Assembly: GCA_039105265.1 (NCBI GenBank)
Contig: JAPFFF010000078.1
Span: forward strand, 186,001 to 250,000
DNA length: 64,000 bases
DNA from: Tritrichomonas musculus
Lineage: Eukaryota > Parabasalia > Tritrichomonadida > Tritrichomonadidae
Reading direction: 5' to 3'
Numbering within the stretch: position 1 is the stretch's first letter; the number at the start of each line of letters is the position of its first letter. Under the pieces are notes generated by a model. It saw only the letters and a program-made list of their open reading frames with translations, was not told the origin of the DNA and ran no database searches. Below, in pieces: positions 7,067 through 14,380 of the stretch. The position numbers were made by a program, and so were the translations under genes.

Positions 7067-7465
7067 ATGTCGGACAAACAAAGTGTTCCTGAACAATTTG
7101 AAATTAAAGATGATATACCAGCTATGTCTGCAAAAGACATGAGAAATCCAAAAAGAACTCAAGGTTGGAAAATGTTGAAATCAAGGTATGGGGAAAATGT
7201 ATCCCATCAAAAATTAGCAGCAGTTGCAAAAGTTATGATGCATTGTATTGATCATAATATTCCATCAGAAACTCCAAGTCTTTCAAGGGAAGAAATTAGA
7301 TCGAAAGACAAATTAATTCTTTGGTTCGATACTCATATTGAGTTTATTCGACCATTTTTGTCGCCTGGAATGATGATTGGTTATGATTCTGGCAAATTCG
7401 TTCCGATTCCCATACCAAAAGAAACTACTGAAAAAGAAGAAGAAAAAGATAAAGAAAAGAAATAA
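7067..7465 (+). CDS. Unknown protein of the virus-like element (132 aa)
   Basis: Unrecognised 132-residue protein. Residues 20-100 look globular and mainly helical (KMLKSRYGENVSHQKL, KVMMHCIDHNIP, WFDTHIEFIRPFL); the last 20 residues are a Lys/Glu tail. No membrane segment. Its start is supported by AACGGT and the AAAGTTCATTTTTTTTA leader, which closely matches the leader of the gene at 615. It converges with the 775-residue gene, 74 bases away. Confidence 0.6.
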   Translation: MSDKQSVPEQFEIKDDIPAMSAKDMRNPKRTQGWKMLKSRYGENVSHQKLAAVAKVMMHCIDHNIPSETPSLSREEIRSKDKLILWFDTHIEFIRPFLSPGMMIGYDSGKFVPIPIPKETTEKEEEKDKEKK

Positions 7466-7539
7466 ATAAAAAATTAATTAATTAAATTGGTTTATTAAAA
7501 ACCTAAATCTTTTTTGAGAGTTTTTTTTATTACGACCTC

Positions 7540-9867
7540 TCAATCATCGTAGTGTGGGAAAGCGTCAAAATCGTCATCACTGGAGAGGACATCTACCACG
7601 TCTTTTGGTGTCTCGTTTTGATGATAGATTTCTCTTTCGTCAGGTCTTAGAAATTGATCAATACTCAGGTAGTACCATTGCATGTGCGTTTTGGTTTTTG
7701 AATAATTTTCGATCTTTTCTTCGGCAATTTTCTTTGCTTTTTCATCGTTGCAGCCATGAATGATTTTGATAGCATTTTCTAATTCTGCTCTTTTTTGTAT
7801 TGCTAATTCATCCGAATGATCATTCATTTCGTCTTCGGGTATTTGAAGTTTTGAGGCATTTTTGCGAATTGTTTCATTCATTTGTTTGACAACTTTATCA
7901 TAATCTTCATCAGACATTGTTAGTGGTTGTTTATTTGCAGCCATGACTTTTTCTTGTATTTTTTCTGGTGATTCCCTTCTTTTTAAATGATTAAGGATTT
8001 GTTCACTATTGACCTTCTTTTGCCATTCTTTGTATTTTTCAGACTCTTCGTTGGTAAAGAAATGGCATTTCTGAACTTCAAACGGTTGCTTGCCTTTTTC
8101 CATGAATGGCTTCAATCTTTCTTCAACTTCTTTTTTGGCGATATTTTGTGAGACGTCCTGAATTTTTGATAAGATCCGACTGAATTCATCAATTTTTGTT
8201 GACCATTGTCTTACCAATAAAACATGAGCGCTCCATTGATCCTGTTCCTTTTGAGTTACCAAATCCAAGACGGTTAAGACTTCCAATAATTCACCTTCGT
8301 CCAACTTTATTTGAATTCTTTTTTCAATTTCGTCTTCCAATTTTTCTTCATTCCAGTCAGGGTGTGAAAATTGCACCATTTCTTTTGTGTCATTAATCAA
8401 TTGTTTTTTGATATTGTTTTGTAAAATATTTTGATCCCTGTATTTTCGCCAATAAATTTGCGATTCTTTTTCAGTGAGTAGTTCATCTAATTCCCAATCA
8501 TCGGAATCAGCAAATTTGTCAGGATTGAGAACTCTTTCTCTTGCAATTTTTGTTATTTCGTTGTCTGCTTTTTCTGGGTATATCAGGTGGAGCATTTCTG
8601 ATAATTCTCTTATCTGTCTCTTTTGTTGACCAGATACCAATATTATTCTTGGAGTTGGCGCTGGAGGTGGAGGTGTTTGTTGAACATCTTTCGCACGGGG
8701 AACTTGTGATCGGCTTGTGATCTTTTTCTTTGGTTTATCGCGTTTATCAGATTTATCAGGTTTATCAGGTTGAATAACTCTGTTCATTCTTTCAAGTTTT
8801 CTTTTTGAAGGTGATTTCTTTCCTGTCTTAGATTTCTTTTTTGAATTTGTTTTCTTTCCTGTCTTAGATTTCTTTTTTGGTTCTGGTTTATTTTTCGTCT
8901 TTTCAACTGACCCTGATTTGATTGTTTCATTCAAATCTTCTAATTGGACTTTTTCTTTCCATTCCATGTATTGTTCTCTTTCTTTCCTGTCGATTTCGTT
9001 TCTTGTAGCTTGACTTGTCTCATCTGTTGAAAACACCAATTTGAGATATGAATGTCGACTGGCAAAGGTTTTTGTTTTCATAAATTTCAAAATTTTTCTC
9101 AGATCTCTCGGTAAATTGTTTTCATCTTGATAATATTGAAACATTGTTTTCATGATTTCTTCATTTTTCTTTCCGAGAATATCAGCATTGATTGATTTGA
9201 AATGGTCCATAAATATATCTGTCCAGATTTTAATATTGCCGTTTTCGTCGTAATCATCAACAAATGTATGTGCCAAATTTGATTTGAATAATTCCATGCA
9301 AATCAATCGTGCAACAATTTCATTCATTTCGTCATCTTCTATAAAACGAAGGAATTCCTGATCATCTAACCATGAAATTATTTCAGATTTTGTTTGAATG
9401 CCATTTTCTTCAAATTCTTGCCATTGCTCCGAGCTTATGTTTGATGGAAGGGTTAAATGATGATGGTGAATATTTTGATCTTTTTCTGTATTTTCAACTT
9501 TTTCATCTTTTTCCTGACAATCTAAATTTTTGATAACTTCTTTGGGGTCATCATCACTTTTCTGTGCTTTTGGCTGATTTTTCTTAATTATTGGTGTTGG
9601 CTGAGATTTGTATGCATCTTCTGAAATAAATTCGACTTCTGAGCTATAATCTTCATCTGATGATAAGCTTCTTTTCTTTGGAACTGGTTGACTTATTTGT
9701 TGAAAACGTGGATTTTTTGAGCCATGTGTAGAAATTTGAATGCCATCAGAAATTTGCCTTTGCATACCATTTTTATTTGTAGCTCCTATTTCATCATAGG
9801 TTTGCTTTTGCTTCTCTTTTTGAGAGTGTAGCCTTTGTCTTGTGGTGTTGTTGCCTTGGTGGGACAT
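7540..9867 (-). CDS. Large charged repeat protein of the virus-like element (775 aa)
   Basis: Unrecognised. Seen: a disordered N-terminal 120 residues; a helical block around 130-310; a strongly basic linker at about 330-400 (repeats of KKKSKTGKK, then DKPDKSDKRDKPKKK); then several copies of a helical module of about 80-90 residues, each with an (I/A)A-x-E/K-rich helix followed by (L/F)-T-x(1-2)-E-x(3)-Y-x(1-2)-W (LLTEKESQIYWRKY, FFTNEESEKYKEWQKK, RKEREQYMEWKEK). The frame runs on to TTG 9963, but ATG 9867 sits just behind GAGGTCATCACATCAC. The basic linker suggests nucleic-acid contact; this is inference. It could be a tegument-like or minor structural protein. Confidence 0.6.
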   Translation of the reverse strand: MSHQGNNTTRQRLHSQKEKQKQTYDEIGATNKNGMQRQISDGIQISTHGSKNPRFQQISQPVPKKRSLSSDEDYSSEVEFISEDAYKSQPTPIIKKNQPKAQKSDDDPKEVIKNLDCQEKDEKVENTEKDQNIHHHHLTLPSNISSEQWQEFEENGIQTKSEIISWLDDQEFLRFIEDDEMNEIVARLICMELFKSNLAHTFVDDYDENGNIKIWTDIFMDHFKSINADILGKKNEEIMKTMFQYYQDENNLPRDLRKILKFMKTKTFASRHSYLKLVFSTDETSQATRNEIDRKEREQYMEWKEKVQLEDLNETIKSGSVEKTKNKPEPKKKSKTGKKTNSKKKSKTGKKSPSKRKLERMNRVIQPDKPDKSDKRDKPKKKITSRSQVPRAKDVQQTPPPPAPTPRIILVSGQQKRQIRELSEMLHLIYPEKADNEITKIARERVLNPDKFADSDDWELDELLTEKESQIYWRKYRDQNILQNNIKKQLINDTKEMVQFSHPDWNEEKLEDEIEKRIQIKLDEGELLEVLTVLDLVTQKEQDQWSAHVLLVRQWSTKIDEFSRILSKIQDVSQNIAKKEVEERLKPFMEKGKQPFEVQKCHFFTNEESEKYKEWQKKVNSEQILNHLKRRESPEKIQEKVMAANKQPLTMSDEDYDKVVKQMNETIRKNASKLQIPEDEMNDHSDELAIQKRAELENAIKIIHGCNDEKAKKIAEEKIENYSKTKTHMQWYYLSIDQFLRPDEREIYHQNETPKDVVDVLSSDDDFDAFPHYDD

Positions 9868-10009
9868 GAAAAAAAGTGATGTGATGACCTCTCGGGAAAA
9901 AATTAGATTTTGGTAAACGGTCTCCACCCCTAAACACCTTGAGGCACCCCGTAAGGGACCCAAATAAAAATATGATTTTTCGTGCTCACCTCATCACCTC
10001 ATTTTTTAC
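9868..10009. promoter_or_regulatory. Divergent promoter of the second class
   Basis: Leftward: ACCGTTTACC, AAAATCTAATTTTTTC, GAGGTCATCACATCACTTTTT, ATG 9867; this copies the leftward block at 6979-7050. Rightward: CACCTCATCACCTCATTTTT just before ATG 10010, a relaxed version of the same box. Between them is a GC-richer 40-bp patch. Confidence 0.5.
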
Positions 10010-10612
10010 ATGTCGTCCGAGCACCACGTAACCATAGATGAACCAGCTGATACTGAAGATAATGTCGAAACTCATGATGATATTATTGAACGATTACGAA
10101 ATGTACCAAAACGGTCCGAAACTTCTCTTGGTAAAGAGGAAAACGCCCGAATTTGGGATAACACTGAAACCGAGTATACTGAAGTTGAACCAGTTCCGCC
10201 TCCTCGATTTCCTAAAATTCCAAACAAAATCCCAGAAAAAGTCGGACTTGATAGTTACTATTTCAACGGAGTTGAACAAAAACGAATAATTCGAGGTTTG
10301 GCGATGTTTTACCTATACAAAACATTCAAAGGAAAAGGCAAATCTGACCATAATCACCTCAGTTTTGACACCTTACGAAGGTCAAATATGTTTCGAATTC
10401 AGTCGGAAGTTGATGATCGAGCCGAATTTGAGGTCATCAAAGAATACATGGAAATTCAATGCCAAAATGATCGTATTAAAAATGGCTGTTTCCCAGAAGA
10501 GGAAGAAGAGGAAGAAGAGGAAGAAGAAGAAGAAGAATTAATTGAAAAAGAAGAGGAAAAAGAAGAAGAAGCACCAGATGACTTCAAAAAAGATCCTAAT
10601 TGGAAACCATAA
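10010..10612 (+). CDS. Acidic-tailed unknown protein of the virus-like element (200 aa)
   Basis: Unrecognised 200-residue protein. Residues 55-150 look folded (YYFNGVEQKRIIRGLAMFYLYKTF; LRRSNMFRIQSE). Residues about 160-190 form an almost pure Glu tract coded by GAA/GAG, followed by APDDFKKDPNWKP. The start is backed by the CACCTCATCACCTCATTTTT leader. It is the last recognised gene of the element; the sequence after its stop changes character. Confidence 0.6.
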   Translation: MSSEHHVTIDEPADTEDNVETHDDIIERLRNVPKRSETSLGKEENARIWDNTETEYTEVEPVPPPRFPKIPNKIPEKVGLDSYYFNGVEQKRIIRGLAMFYLYKTFKGKGKSDHNHLSFDTLRRSNMFRIQSEVDDRAEFEVIKEYMEIQCQNDRIKNGCFPEEEEEEEEEEEEEELIEKEEEKEEEAPDDFKKDPNWKP

Positions 10613-10948
10613 AAAGGACGTTTAGTGAGAGGACGTTTAATAAATACTCTCATACTAGGTTTTAAGTAAACCACACAATTAACAACTTTTTCTATATCTT
10701 TTTTGATGTTAACGATACGGGACCTCCTTCCTAGCAGAGCGTTGAGAGGAATCCTGAGAGCAGCCCAGTGGAAGATCATTAATGGGAGTGGGGGATCATA
10801 CCTGGCATAGTGGGGCTGGGGTCGCGGATGGGAAATATTTGACGCGGTTTTTGAACGAAGTGCAAAAATCGTGGCAAATATATAACTACTATTTTTATAA
10901 TTATATCATTCTCTTATGATATTTTTTTACATAACATTTCATTCTTGA
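10613..10948. other. Gene-free spacer with an anomalous GC-rich patch
   Basis: It starts with a 15-bp-period direct repeat of AGGACGTTTA (10615-10624, 10630-10639). From about 10715 to 10850 the base content is far above the surrounding AT-rich DNA (blocks such as GTGGGGCTGGGGTCGCGG). No protein frame of its own and no tRNA or 5S box layout is seen. Candidates are the terminus of the virus-like element or a structured non-coding RNA. The last 90 bases are AT-rich and hold the promoter of 10949. Confidence 0.5.
10939..10943 (+). promoter_or_regulatory. Initiator TCATT for the Tpt1 gene
   Basis: ACATAACATTTCATTCTTGAATG: TCA(+1)TT with A+1 at 10941, 8 bases before the ATG, as expected for trichomonad initiators. 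ACATAACA also occurs at about 14237 upstream of the gene at 14381. Confidence 0.55.
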
Positions 10949-11497
10949 ATGAATAGGAAAAAACTTGTTAATGATAGCAAATTTCTTGCATTAGTTTTGA
11001 GACATAAACCTGAAACAATTGGTTTGACGCTTGATGATCATGGATGGGCAGATATCGATACTTTGCTATCATGCTTTCAATCACATAACAAAAATATTAC
11101 TCGTGAAGAGTTAAACGAAATTGTAGCTACAGATAATAAAAAAAGATATACTATTAGTGAAGATGGAAAAAAAATTCGAGCTGCACAAGGACACTCAGTT
11201 CAAGTTGATCTTCAGCTTGATCAAAAAGAACCCCCAAATGCACTTTATCATGGAACAGCAGATAGATTTTTGGATTCAATTATGAGAAATGGCCTTTTAC
11301 CACAAAGCCGAAATTATGTTCATTTGTCAGCTGATATCAATACAGCTACAATTGTTGGAAAGAGACATGGAAAACCTGTGGTTCTCGAACTTGATATACC
11401 AGCAATGAAAAGTGATGGAAAAGTTTTCTACCAAGCTGAAAATGGAGTTTGGCTTACAAATTGTGTTGAACCCAAATATCTCAAAAGAGTTCAATAA
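10949..11497 (+). CDS. RNA 2'-phosphotransferase, Tpt1/KptA family (182 aa)
   Basis: Transfers the 2'-phosphate left at an RNA splice junction to NAD+, giving ADP-ribose 1'',2''-cyclic phosphate; in fungi this is the last step of tRNA splicing. Seen: LRHKP with R18-H19, KKRYTI with R66, RAAQGHS at 77-83, YHGT at 100-103 and RNYVHLS with R121, which together cover the expected Arg-His-Arg-Arg catalytic set and the NAD pocket. Length matches the bacterial KptA size (about 180 residues), without fungal extensions. Initiator 8 bases before the ATG. First recognised host-type gene after the virus-like element. Confidence 0.93.
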   Translation: MNRKKLVNDSKFLALVLRHKPETIGLTLDDHGWADIDTLLSCFQSHNKNITREELNEIVATDNKKRYTISEDGKKIRAAQGHSVQVDLQLDQKEPPNALYHGTADRFLDSIMRNGLLPQSRNYVHLSADINTATIVGKRHGKPVVLELDIPAMKSDGKVFYQAENGVWLTNCVEPKYLKRVQ

Positions 11498-11627
11498 TCC
11501 TTTTACCATTATTGTATGTCATAATAAAAGAATAATTCAAATTTATCTTGATTTTTTTTTTTGAATAATATTATTATACATTCAAACATTTTAATAATAT
11601 AATATAATATAACAATCAATATAACTT

Positions 11628-13091
11628 CTAATCATCATAAACATCACTAGATGCATTTTGTAATAAATCTACCAATTGCTGTTCCAGAGTATTTTTCCTT
11701 GTTTCTTTCTTATGCAGAGAAGCTGCCAAGTTTCTTGCCTCAAGCTCCTTCTGTGATTCAACAAGCTTATTCTTGAAATCAATACCATAACTAGAGAGTT
11801 TTCCCATTAAATTTGCGACTTCTTTTTCACGGGCTTCAACAACTTTCCCTCTTTTACCTAGTACGTCTAATTCATCATTGTATATTTTTCTTCTTTTCTC
11901 AAGCTCTTTTTCTTTAAGATCATTTTCAATTTGCTTATGTTCAACTCTATCCTTAATCTGATTTAATCTTCGACGAGCCTCACTGTTTGCATGCTTATCA
12001 CGGGCATTAGTGTAGTTTTTGCGTTTAACTTGCTCTTTTTCTTCTTTTAAACGATTTAATTTGTTTCTTGAATCATTAATATTTGATTGAACTTGGTCAG
12101 CAGCATCTGTATATTTCTGTGCTCCATTCAACTTTTTCTTTAATTTTTCAATATAATTCAATTTCTTAGATAGTGCTTCTTTTTGCTTTTCTTGATATTT
12201 TTTCAGTTTCTCTTCTCTTTTCTTTGTTTCTTTTAAATCCATTTTATATTGAAGTCGTCTATCATTTAACACTGAAATCAATGAATCTATGTTTTTTTGA
12301 ACTCGAGATGAGTTGATAGAATCTTTTGAAGTAAAACTAATTTCTGAACCTAATCTAGAACTAGAATCTAATTTTTTATTTGGAAAAATCCTTAATGAAT
12401 CATTTACATACTTTTTGCTTCGATTTTGTATCGGAGAAAAAGATGTTAGAGATGATAATGACATTGTTGTTGAATCTGAATTCAATTGATTTTTACTTCG
12501 AAGCCTTTTATTTTCTTCTTCAAGTTGAATGATATATTGCAATTCTTTTTGATTTTCTTCTTCAAGTTTATCAACATCATCATTGTTCAAGAGATGTTCA
12601 ATTTGCTTAATTTGATTTTCAATTCGATCAACTCTAAAACTTTCATTTTTTGGCAAGTCTGGTAAAAAAACTGAATCATAAGTTTCGTCATCAAGACCAA
12701 ATTTATTAGGTGAGCTTGGTAATTGCATAGAACTAGAATGTAATTGATCGGTCGGTTGAAAAATAAGCGGAATTGATAATGATTCTATATAATGAATTCT
12801 TTTTTCTATTTTTTTTAATTCTTTTCGAAGGTTGCTTGCTTCTAATCTATATCTAGTTTCCAGATTTTCAAAAGAACGAATCATTTCTTTTGCTTTGGAT
12901 TGAGTTGATCTTGCTGAAATATCAATTTGAATAGAACTTGCCATTGATGAGTTATTCATATTCGTTATTGTTGATTCAAACTGATCTTCTGTTTCGCTTA
13001 TAAAAGAAAAAGCTGATGATTGAATTCTATTATAATCTTCTTCGAGTTCTTCTAATCTTTCTTTCCGTAAATCACTAGATTTTTTAATCAT
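11628..13091 (-). CDS. Long coiled-coil protein, unknown (487 aa)
   Basis: Seen: coiled-coil stretches at about residues 1-30, 70-110, 155-205 and a long rod at about 270-480 (KKREEKLKKYQEKQKEALSKKL, LNRLKEEKEQVKRKN, NDLKEKELEKRRKIYND), broken by Ser-rich disordered linkers (about 110-150 and 205-265). No motor, kinase or membrane motif. Such proteins in trichomonads are often cytoskeletal or centrosomal, but nothing here proves it. It shares a 99-base divergent spacer with the coiled-coil gene 13191-14018, so the two may be co-regulated. The neighbouring 11498-11627 is an AT-rich convergent spacer. Confidence 0.75.
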   Translation of the reverse strand: MIKKSSDLRKERLEELEEDYNRIQSSAFSFISETEDQFESTITNMNNSSMASSIQIDISARSTQSKAKEMIRSFENLETRYRLEASNLRKELKKIEKRIHYIESLSIPLIFQPTDQLHSSSMQLPSSPNKFGLDDETYDSVFLPDLPKNESFRVDRIENQIKQIEHLLNNDDVDKLEEENQKELQYIIQLEEENKRLRSKNQLNSDSTTMSLSSLTSFSPIQNRSKKYVNDSLRIFPNKKLDSSSRLGSEISFTSKDSINSSRVQKNIDSLISVLNDRRLQYKMDLKETKKREEKLKKYQEKQKEALSKKLNYIEKLKKKLNGAQKYTDAADQVQSNINDSRNKLNRLKEEKEQVKRKNYTNARDKHANSEARRRLNQIKDRVEHKQIENDLKEKELEKRRKIYNDELDVLGKRGKVVEAREKEVANLMGKLSSYGIDFKNKLVESQKELEARNLAASLHKKETRKNTLEQQLVDLLQNASSDVYDD

Positions 13092-13190
13092 TGTCTTTTC
13101 TCATACGTTAAATTGCATAGTAAAGTTAAAAAGTTAATCCATTATAATATAAAATTTGCACGTTATTTATTTATTTATTTTTTTTTTCAA

Positions 13191-14018
13191 ATGAAGCAAT
13201 CAGAAAAGAAATTTTCACCAAAGAAAACTTTTAAATCACTCAAGAAAATTAATGAATTTTTCGATAAAAGATTAGATTTACTAGTAAACAATGCAATTGA
13301 TAGAGTTCGTTTACCTTGCCCTTATTCACGTGTTTCCGAATTAATTATTTTAGATAAGTGTATTTCTCTTAAAAAAAAGAATGCTGTCGAAAAGCTTGAT
13401 CTTTTGCTTCAAAGACAGGAAAAACTAGCCAAACAAATAAAACAAGAAACAATGGATCTAAAAGGTATTGTTGGAAGGCAAAGCAGAGAACTTGTTGAAG
13501 GAAAGGTAAAAAATGTTAAAATTTTGTATGAAAGCGAAATTTATCTTCTAAATATATCAGTTGATAGGGCACGAGCACAAGTTGAAAACTATATGAAATC
13601 AAACGAAGAAGTCGAAGAAGAAAATAAAAAGTGCAGACTTCTTTATGACTGTCAAGACATCGATACAACTGAACAAAAAAAGCTAGAAAGGGAAATAACT
13701 CAACTTTTAACTGAATGTGATATAGTTGAAGCAGAAATTGATGAAATAGAGATGCAATTAGCAGATGCTAATGGTAATGGAAATAATGGTTTCAACTTGA
13801 ACAAATATTCATATTATAGTAATGGTAATGACACTGATGATGGCAGTAGTAATAATGATAGCAATAATATAAATAGTTTGAGTAGCATGAAAAATATGTT
13901 AAAGAACAAAAATGGAGGTCAAAGTCCTGAAGAAATTGAAGCAAATGCAAATATTGCATCATTAAAAAATCTTCCATGGCTTATACATAACATCTTTAAT
14001 AAGCTGGTTAACGAATAA
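13191..14018 (+). CDS. Coiled-coil protein, unknown (275 aa)
   Basis: A frame opens upstream at TTG 13113, but the first ATG is 13191 (MKQSEKKFSPKK), so 275 residues are expected. Seen: a basic N-terminus, a short LPCPYSRVSELIILDKC segment, a coiled coil at about 60-200, an Asn/Ser/Asp/Gly-rich low-complexity linker at about 200-240, and a C-terminal helix (SLKNLPWLIHNIFNKLVNE). No recognised domain. Divergent with the 487-residue coiled-coil gene; the pair could act together, as inference only. Confidence 0.7.
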   Translation: MKQSEKKFSPKKTFKSLKKINEFFDKRLDLLVNNAIDRVRLPCPYSRVSELIILDKCISLKKKNAVEKLDLLLQRQEKLAKQIKQETMDLKGIVGRQSRELVEGKVKNVKILYESEIYLLNISVDRARAQVENYMKSNEEVEEENKKCRLLYDCQDIDTTEQKKLEREITQLLTECDIVEAEIDEIEMQLADANGNGNNGFNLNKYSYYSNGNDTDDGSSNNDSNNINSLSSMKNMLKNKNGGQSPEEIEANANIASLKNLPWLIHNIFNKLVNE

Positions 14019-14380
14019 TCAGTGTTTGCTTACTATTATATTTTGCTAATCTTATTATTTCATTAATTTTGTTTGAATTTCACATGAATTAAAATAACTA
14101 ATTAATAAAAATATGATAAAATTATAATATATAACTCATCTGGTTATTAAAATAATTTGTTTTGTTGACATAATAAGATATTGGATATATTTGGATATTT
14201 GATATTTCACAAAAAAACATTAAATTTAAATTTTTACATAACAACTCTTGAATTAATGAATATATACATATAAAAATCACCAAAAAAATAAAATAAAAAA
14301 GAGAAAATTTATATTTTAAAATTCTAATTTATTTGACCTTTATTAAGGCCATTTATAATTTCAAAATTATTTCTACAAAA
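14019..14380. other. AT-rich intergenic spacer
   Basis: No gene seen. It contains TTTTTACATAACAACTCTTGAATTAATGAATA at about 14233-14264 in two blocks that resemble the promoter of the Tpt1 gene (ACATAACA, then CTTGAAT, then ATGAATA), possibly a shared upstream element. Confidence 0.4.

Larger units (their letters stand above)
1..10612. mobile_element. Virus-like element (Polinton/Maverick-like or SF3-helicase relative), right part only
   Basis: Seen: a compact run of intron-free genes on both strands with spacers of about 35-330 bases, including an SF3 helicase (1834-3537) and an rve-type integrase (5215-6603), surrounded by small charged or coiled-coil proteins. Spacers share promoter boxes not seen in the flanking host genes. 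Family knowledge: an rve integrase in a DNA element is a hallmark of Polintons/Mavericks, common in trichomonads; SF3 helicases are typical of virophages and Polinton-like viruses. No polymerase, capsid, protease or packaging ATPase is visible, so the assignment is inference. The left end lies outside the window; the right end is not fixed and lies between 10612 and about 10860. All recognised frames look whole, suggesting a young copy. Confidence 0.6.

Noticed and set aside
10456-10779. 107-residue minus-strand frame across the GC-rich patch
   Set aside because: Half of it is the antisense of the Glu tract of 10010-10612 (a Ser run); not supported as a gene.
10715-10850. GC-rich patch read as 5S rRNA (GGATGGG)
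   Set aside because: Only a 7-base match; flanking 5S boxes and pairing are absent.
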